Assembly: GCA_964480915.1 (NCBI GenBank)
Contig: CAYZRS010000031.1
Location: 1 to 63,123 of the forward strand
DNA: 63,123 nt
Direction of reading: 5' to 3'
From: CAWGCE01 sp964480915
GTDB lineage: Bacteria; Planctomycetota; Planctomycetia; Pirellulales; Pirellulaceae
The notes beneath the pieces were generated by a model that ran no database searches, was not told the origin of the DNA, and was given only the letters and a program-made list of their open reading frames with translations. A program made the position numbers and the translations under genes. Below, piece by piece: positions 58,608 to 63,123 of this stretch. Each line of letters opens with the position of its first letter. Positions within the stretch are counted from its first letter, which is position 1.

Positions 58608-61004
58608 CTATTTGCGAGGTCGGAGGGCAGCGATGCCAACGGAAAATGCCAGTAGAAGCAGGCTCAGACTGTTCGGCTCGGGCACGACGCCGCCGGGGGG
58701 GGCTGTTCTACCAAAATTAGCCTGCCAATAAGCGTAATCGCTCATGTCGATTCCACCGCCGTCTCCGTTGAAACCAATCGCCGATTCATCGGCGGCTCCC
58801 AGATGATCGCGCCAAACGGTGAAGTCGGCTGCGTCGACGATTCCGTTGCCGTTAAAGTCTCCGGGCAGCCCGAGCGTGACACCTGCGACACCGACATTGT
58901 CTAGGAATAAGTGATGACCACTCGCCGGTGCGCCGGATTCCCCAGTTCCCCCCGTAAAGTTCAAGCGGAATGTCACTGAGCCATTGGCTTCCAGTGTGCT
59001 GTCTGCGAGATCGCCGAGAAAGATGCTCACGTCATCCTCGATCGGACCGGCGTTGACCGTCGCTGTTCCTGAAGCGATCGAGCCCGTGGTGATGTCACCG
59101 GCGATCACTTCCAGCTCCCAGTCCGAGGCGGCATCCACTCGGAACGCACCGGTGTCAAAATGAAATCCTGTCAACGATCGGGCCGTCCCCGTGGTGTCGG
59201 TCAGGGTGAAATCGATGTACCCGTCGTATCCGTTGGACAGCGCGACGCCGTCCGTTGTAAGTGCGACCGACGTGTCAGCTCCAAAGGGCCCGAGGCCCCC
59301 GTACTGCCCATCGTTGCTCGCTCCATTGTTGACCGAGGCGTTGTTGAAATTGAACCACACACCTCCTGTTTCTGGCGTTCCATTGGCCTGAGCCGTGATG
59401 CCACTCGCAATCTGCGTTGCATTCCATGTGTCGTTCCCAGCTTCGCTCCAGCCCGTCCAGCCGGCGATCAAGACGGAGTCATCAACAACCGTGGGTCCAG
59501 TAATGTCGAACTCAAGCACCCGCAGCGGGCTGGTGGTGGGGTTGGAAGATGAGCCCGTTTGCCGGTCTTGAAGGAAGACGGATAGGACTCCGTCTTCCGA
59601 TAATCGGTTCGAGTCGATCTGGGGCGAGCCGTGGTAGACGCCGGTCGCTTCGTGAAGAATTTCCCAATCGGAATAACCGCTCAATGTCTTTTGGGAGCCG
59701 GCAACAATGAGGTCGGAACCCGAGACGTAGACGCCCACCAGATGACCATCGGGGTCGACGCCAATTTTGGGTCGACTTCCGACCGGATAGTCGACCGGTA
59801 GGCGATTGACATCCCAGGCGCCCGTGAATGGGTCTCGGTAATAATGGTGGTAGGCCGAATCGGCCTTATGGAACACGCCGTCTCCCGGCTGCCATTCGAA
59901 ACCTGGTTCCTGCCGCCGGTGGTACATGAGCGCGTGAACGCCGCCTTCGCTGTCGACGACTTGGCCCTGCTGATTGATCATCGCTTGCCGCCGGTCCAGG
60001 TCGACGACCTCTAAGCCGGGGGAGTTGAGATTCATCGGAGACGACGGAGTGCCGACGACGAGCCCGTCATTGTTCCGCCAGGTAACGCCTTTGTCATCGC
60101 TGTAGGCGTACATGATGTCGTGGTTTCCGTCCTGTGTGCTCTCGCGCCATGTCCACGTCGTGTGGAGCCTGCCGGTGCTGTCCGCATCGAATCCGTTGTG
60201 ATAAGCATTCCGCCGGGGCGATGGATTGTTATTGACGTCGTCGTAGGTCCCGGTGTTTCCGCGGTTCACCATGCGCGTCGAACTCCACTGCCCTGTTTGT
60301 GCGTCGTAGTCGGCGATACGAATGTCGCCGTTGCCACTGCCACGTTCTCGATAGGCCAGGACGAGATCATCACCGATATTCGCGAACCGGGGATAGGTGA
60401 CACTTTGGACCGTCGAACCGGCAAAGTTTAGCGAACTGCGTTCTGGTTCAAAAATTGTTTGATTCCAAGCGCCTCCCGCACTCGTCGCAACTCCGGGGGC
60501 CGTTGTAAGGTATCGCAAATTGTGGACGTGATGATCATAGGACAGGTGAATCCGCCCATCTCCCGAGATGCCCATCGAGATCGAATTGTGGCTATCCCAA
60601 TTTTGGTTGCCACGCGTCATGTCGTAGCCGGTGTCGATCGTTTCCCAGTTGCTTGAGTTCAGATTTCGACGCGACACGTAAATGTCTTGGCTGGTGCCGT
60701 TGTGGTGATACCAACTGGTGTACTGATAGTCGTCGTGCGTGATCAACGCGTCTTCCTGGAACGCGGTTCCATTGATGACGTGATTGAAGTTGCCGCTCGT
60801 CGCCAGCACGAGAGCACTCGTGTCGAGCACCATGTTGTCGAGCGGCGTTGCGGTCAGTTGAGCCACCGCGGTGTTGTCGAGCCCACACAGGCAACACAAG
60901 TGTACGAGCAGTATCGCTAGGTTCCCGATTCGACTGCGCACCATCCCTCGCGCAGGACCGGCTTGCGTAGCGCGGTTCGTTGTCCGGCTCAGAATATCAG
61001 ACAT
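58608..61004 (-). CDS. BNR_4 beta-propeller, ulvan-lyase-like, with dockerin and PEP-CTERM tail
   Basis: From ATG 61004 (AGGAGGA six bases upstream; longer frames to 61160 rejected) the protein is 798 residues. A signal region (hydrophobic 28-48) is followed by a propeller with the same candidate active-site residues as the protein at 47985-49478: D-S-H139-N, D-H158-H159, V-T-Y204-P and A-Y-R219. A beta-sandwich (about 500-680) and a dockerin pair (DFNGNGIVDAADF, FNGDGGGIDMSDY) follow, then VPEPNSLSLLLLAFS with a basic tail (PEP-CTERM). It lies in the GH78-like/BNR_4/concanavalin operon. It would be a surface-attached lyase for a rhamnose-uronate polymer, if the family inference holds. Confidence 0.82.
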   Translation of the reverse strand: MSDILSRTTNRATQAGPARGMVRSRIGNLAILLVHLCCLCGLDNTAVAQLTATPLDNMVLDTSALVLATSGNFNHVINGTAFQEDALITHDDYQYTSWYHHNGTSQDIYVSRRNLNSSNWETIDTGYDMTRGNQNWDSHNSISMGISGDGRIHLSYDHHVHNLRYLTTAPGVATSAGGAWNQTIFEPERSSLNFAGSTVQSVTYPRFANIGDDLVLAYRERGSGNGDIRIADYDAQTGQWSSTRMVNRGNTGTYDDVNNNPSPRRNAYHNGFDADSTGRLHTTWTWRESTQDGNHDIMYAYSDDKGVTWRNNDGLVVGTPSSPMNLNSPGLEVVDLDRRQAMINQQGQVVDSEGGVHALMYHRRQEPGFEWQPGDGVFHKADSAYHHYYRDPFTGAWDVNRLPVDYPVGSRPKIGVDPDGHLVGVYVSGSDLIVAGSQKTLSGYSDWEILHEATGVYHGSPQIDSNRLSEDGVLSVFLQDRQTGSSSNPTTSPLRVLEFDITGPTVVDDSVLIAGWTGWSEAGNDTWNATQIASGITAQANGTPETGGVWFNFNNASVNNGASNDGQYGGLGPFGADTSVALTTDGVALSNGYDGYIDFTLTDTTGTARSLTGFHFDTGAFRVDAASDWELEVIAGDITTGSIASGTATVNAGPIEDDVSIFLGDLADSTLEANGSVTFRLNFTGGTGESGAPASGHHLFLDNVGVAGVTLGLPGDFNGNGIVDAADFTVWRDHLGAADESAIGFNGDGGGIDMSDYAYWQANFGRTAPPGGVVPEPNSLSLLLLAFSVGIAALRPRK

Positions 61005-61047
61005 TGCGTATCCTCCTGTCTCCGTTCGGTCACCTTGGCTCTTCTCT

Positions 61048-62985
61048 TCACTCATGTAAATCTGCCTTCCGGGCTTGAATCTTCGACTCACCAGTGATCT
61101 CTTCGGCGAGCAGCCAAAAGCCATCGACGAGTGTTGCTTTGACAGGCTGACCGTTGACAAGCACCCCTTCTACTTTAGGCGCGTGCGGCACTTGAGCAAC
61201 TGCCGTCATCCCGGCGGGTAATTTCACTTCCATTTCGAACGATGGTTCGTTCGTCCATTCGATCGAGATTTTCCCCAGCGGCGTCGGAGTCACGCCCCGA
61301 GCAAAGCTGAGTCCGCTGGTGTTTGGCCGGATCCGTGCCCGCTGCCATCCGGCGGAAAGGGGCTGGACACCAAGCACAAAGCGGGGGAGCAGGTTGGCTG
61401 GTGCAGCGCCCCAGGCGTGGTTCCAATCGAGATTCGGTTTCACTTTCTCATTCCACGATTCCCAAGTGATCGTCGCACCGGAGTCGAGCATATGTCGCCA
61501 GCTTCGTTTGCCCGGGGCAAGGATCAGCCCAACGGCCGCTTCCCCAGCACCATTCTCAAAGAGGCCCTCCAGTAGATATTGCCCAGCGTATGGCGAGCAC
61601 CGCATGCCTCGTTCCGCGAGCCACTTCACGACGTGCGGTCGGTGCTGCGCTTCCACAAGATTGAACGCCAGTGGAAAAAAGTTCGCGTGAATCGAGTGAT
61701 GATCGATCTCCGCGCCATCGCGGTAAAGTCCAGCCTCTTCGTCAAAGAGCATCCTGTTAAAGGCTGCTCGTTTTTGCTGGGACTGTTCCTTGTAATTCCG
61801 CGCATCCTCTGCGGCCCCGATCGCCTCCGCCAGTTCTGCCATCTTGTCGATCGCGGCTACATGGAACGCATTCACGACAGTGTTGATTTCGCCGCGGACA
61901 TAACCGTCTCGCTCCGACGGAGGCCAATCGACGATATCGTTCCACCCCATTTGCTTCTCATTGCTGTGAACCAAGTGGGTGTCTTGAACACGATCAGCAA
62001 GCGTTCTTCCCTTCAACGCCTCGTAGCGGTCCGCGACCCAATCGACATCGCCACTTCGCAGCCATTCGGCGTGAGCCATGAAGACCATGTGGGGGCCCCA
62101 TTCGGTTGGCCATGTCGGGTACTGGGTGAGCCAATCGAACGTTAAACGGGCCATGCTTGGATCGTGGTCAACGTAGTAATGGCTAAGTTGATTCAAATAG
62201 GCGTCGGCTTCGTAAGGGATCCGCTCTCGGTCGCCATCAACGTAGACGCCGGCAAACATCGTCGCCTTGATGGAGTAACGACAAAGCTCCCACACCCGGT
62301 TGAGTGTCTCGTCAGAGCAAACGAACGCGGCCGATGTTTCGTTCCAGTGCTTCGGATAAGCTGCCTGGCGGACGATGGCGTCTTCGGTCAGGCCGTTGGG
62401 CAAACCTTCCAATTCGACCCAGCGGAACGGCGTAATCACGCCCCATTCAGGTGGAGTTAGCACGGCCGGCGGCGTGACGGGGCCGCCGGGTCGTCTGGCT
62501 TCGAACGATTGTTGCGTGTTCCTTTCGTCGGCCGGCGGGGCGATGACCATTTTTTCCCCGGCGTCGATCTTCACATGGACTTCGCTGTATCGGACGGTGC
62601 CTGGGGGCTGGCGATCAATCGACCCCGCCGCCAATTTCTCGCCGAAACGAACCGTCAATTGACCTGTGAAGCCGGCCGGTGCCGTCAGTTCAATGTTGCC
62701 GAAAGCGACCTGGCCAAAATCGACCAGTACGACGCCCGTGTCGCGCGTTGCCAATGCTTGGGGTGCTTGTCGAACGAGCTCAACGGTGTCTCGCGCGAGG
62801 GGGCGGGCTGGGTCAAGTCTTGCGATGGTCGCCCGATCTGAGACTTCGGCGACTTCGACGGCTGCCGCGACGTTGTCCGGGGGATCCGACTGAGCGTTGC
62901 GGGCCGCGATGAGAACGAAGGGAGCCAGCAGGGCGAGCGAGAAAATACCAGAAAGTCGCTTTGCATAGAGCGTCATCGGAGCCAT
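61048..62985 (-). CDS. Divergent GH78-like alpha-L-rhamnosidase
   Basis: The 645-residue exported protein (signal about 8-32) has an N-terminal beta-sandwich and the alpha/alpha barrel. The barrel carries a shortened catalytic block D-G-D-R-E-R-I-P-Y-E-A-D, keeping Glu and Asp seven apart but replacing C-P and G-W-x-G. The late barrel segment ITWESWNEKVKPNLDWNHAWGAAPANLLPRFVLG is typical of GH78 and holds a second Glu. A C-terminal beta-domain ends in the LPAG and LVNGQPV strands seen in GH78. It is much shorter than the other two GH78 proteins. Downstream lie the BNR_4 and concanavalin-like genes; the BNR_4 start is 43 bp away. Start at 62985 is preferred; Met 4 (62976) is an alternative. 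Confidence 0.83.
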   Translation of the reverse strand: MAPMTLYAKRLSGIFSLALLAPFVLIAARNAQSDPPDNVAAAVEVAEVSDRATIARLDPARPLARDTVELVRQAPQALATRDTGVVLVDFGQVAFGNIELTAPAGFTGQLTVRFGEKLAAGSIDRQPPGTVRYSEVHVKIDAGEKMVIAPPADERNTQQSFEARRPGGPVTPPAVLTPPEWGVITPFRWVELEGLPNGLTEDAIVRQAAYPKHWNETSAAFVCSDETLNRVWELCRYSIKATMFAGVYVDGDRERIPYEADAYLNQLSHYYVDHDPSMARLTFDWLTQYPTWPTEWGPHMVFMAHAEWLRSGDVDWVADRYEALKGRTLADRVQDTHLVHSNEKQMGWNDIVDWPPSERDGYVRGEINTVVNAFHVAAIDKMAELAEAIGAAEDARNYKEQSQQKRAAFNRMLFDEEAGLYRDGAEIDHHSIHANFFPLAFNLVEAQHRPHVVKWLAERGMRCSPYAGQYLLEGLFENGAGEAAVGLILAPGKRSWRHMLDSGATITWESWNEKVKPNLDWNHAWGAAPANLLPRFVLGVQPLSAGWQRARIRPNTSGLSFARGVTPTPLGKISIEWTNEPSFEMEVKLPAGMTAVAQVPHAPKVEGVLVNGQPVKATLVDGFWLLAEEITGESKIQARKADLHE

Positions 62986-63001
62986 GTCTTATGGTTGGAA
63001 G

Positions 63002-63123
63002 TCAGCGCGATGGAAAAACTCGGAACTCTTCGTGAACGTCCATGGGAGCGATACAACTCTGGTCTCTGTACCGCACAAGGAGATCGTTGTTTGGTGGCGT
63101 GTGGCGGCCCTTGATGGCTGTCA
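63002..63123 (-). CDS. Possible 3' end of a gene running out of the window
   Basis: On the minus strand an open frame enters from the window edge and stops at 63002-63004, giving about 39 C-terminal residues ending DVHEEFRVFPSR. It is 16 bp upstream of the GH78-like start, as expected for a further operon gene. The piece is too short to name, and another minus frame is also open here, so this is a weak call. Confidence 0.35.
   Translation of the reverse strand, partial: TAIKGRHTPPNNDLLVRYRDQSCIAPMDVHEEFRVFPSR

Noticed and set aside
1..63123. SusC/SusD-type polysaccharide utilisation locus
   Set aside because: No TonB-dependent receptor or SusD-like gene is present; the locus follows a planctomycete pattern instead.
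1..63123. CRISPR arrays, tRNA genes, insertion sequences or phage genes
   Set aside because: No spaced direct repeats, cloverleaf-like sequence, transposase or phage protein was found on reading both strands.

Overview
The window looks like a chromosomal segment of a planctomycete, most likely Pirellulaceae-type. The signs are a DUF1559 prepilin-like protein, giant exported proteins with the planctomycete N-terminal LExxxLLA/LEDRxMLA motif, dockerin plus PEP-CTERM tails, five sulfatases, DUF1080 domains and Tat-exported Gfo/Idh/MocA proteins. No rRNA, tRNA, CRISPR array, insertion sequence or phage gene was seen.

Layout. 1-7734: a CorA-type metal transporter and two exported dockerin proteins, one a CotH/lamin-tail giant and one with PEP-CTERM. 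8005-14625 (minus): a tight L-rhamnose catabolic operon, rhaD(EW)-rhaB-rhaA-NCS1 permease-59-aa membrane protein; the last gene is shorter than usual ORF cut-offs. 14799-15758: an AraC-family regulator. 16699-27373 (plus): DUF1559 protein, lipoprotein, GH78 rhamnosidase, DUF1080 protein, Gfo/Idh/MocA oxidoreductase, a clan GH-A-like barrel protein and a sulfatase. 36676-27525 (minus): sulfatase, GH10-like protein, Tat-exported alpha/alpha-barrel protein, rhaM mutarotase and GH2. 37052-49478 (plus): giant GH10-like multidomain protein, three sulfatases (one fused to DUF1080), a nucleoside-hydrolase-like protein and a BNR_4 beta-propeller. 54917-49494 (minus): PEP-CTERM protein, second GH-A-like protein with dockerin and PEP-CTERM, and a second GH78. 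55462-56622 (plus): FMN L-lactate dehydrogenase-like enzyme. 63123-56659 (minus): possible partial gene, divergent GH78-like protein, second BNR_4 propeller with dockerin and PEP-CTERM, and a concanavalin-like dockerin/PEP-CTERM protein.

Together the genes read as a roughly 50-kb utilisation locus for a sulfated, rhamnose-rich polysaccharide. The two BNR_4 propellers keep the His/His/Tyr/Arg spacing of ulvan lyases (PL24/PL25), so ulvan or a similar algal or microbial rhamnan is my best guess. Proposed flow: sulfatases and lyase-like or GH10-like proteins open the polymer; GH78, GH2 and GH-A-like enzymes release monosaccharides; RhaM and RhaA-B-D turn L-rhamnose into DHAP and L-lactate; the FMN enzyme turns lactate into pyruvate. 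A 17-bp element (consensus YGTCGCAAAWKRRYAWC) occurs in six intergenic regions and is a candidate operator tying these units into one regulon, perhaps under the AraC protein.

The least expected items are that operator family; two GH10-like proteins whose acid/base Glu is His (WDTxNH); the unclassified GH-A-like pair; the NCS1 permease with its small membrane partner as a possible rhamnose transporter; and three sulfatases with non-canonical formylglycine motifs. All family calls are from reading the sequence without database searches.
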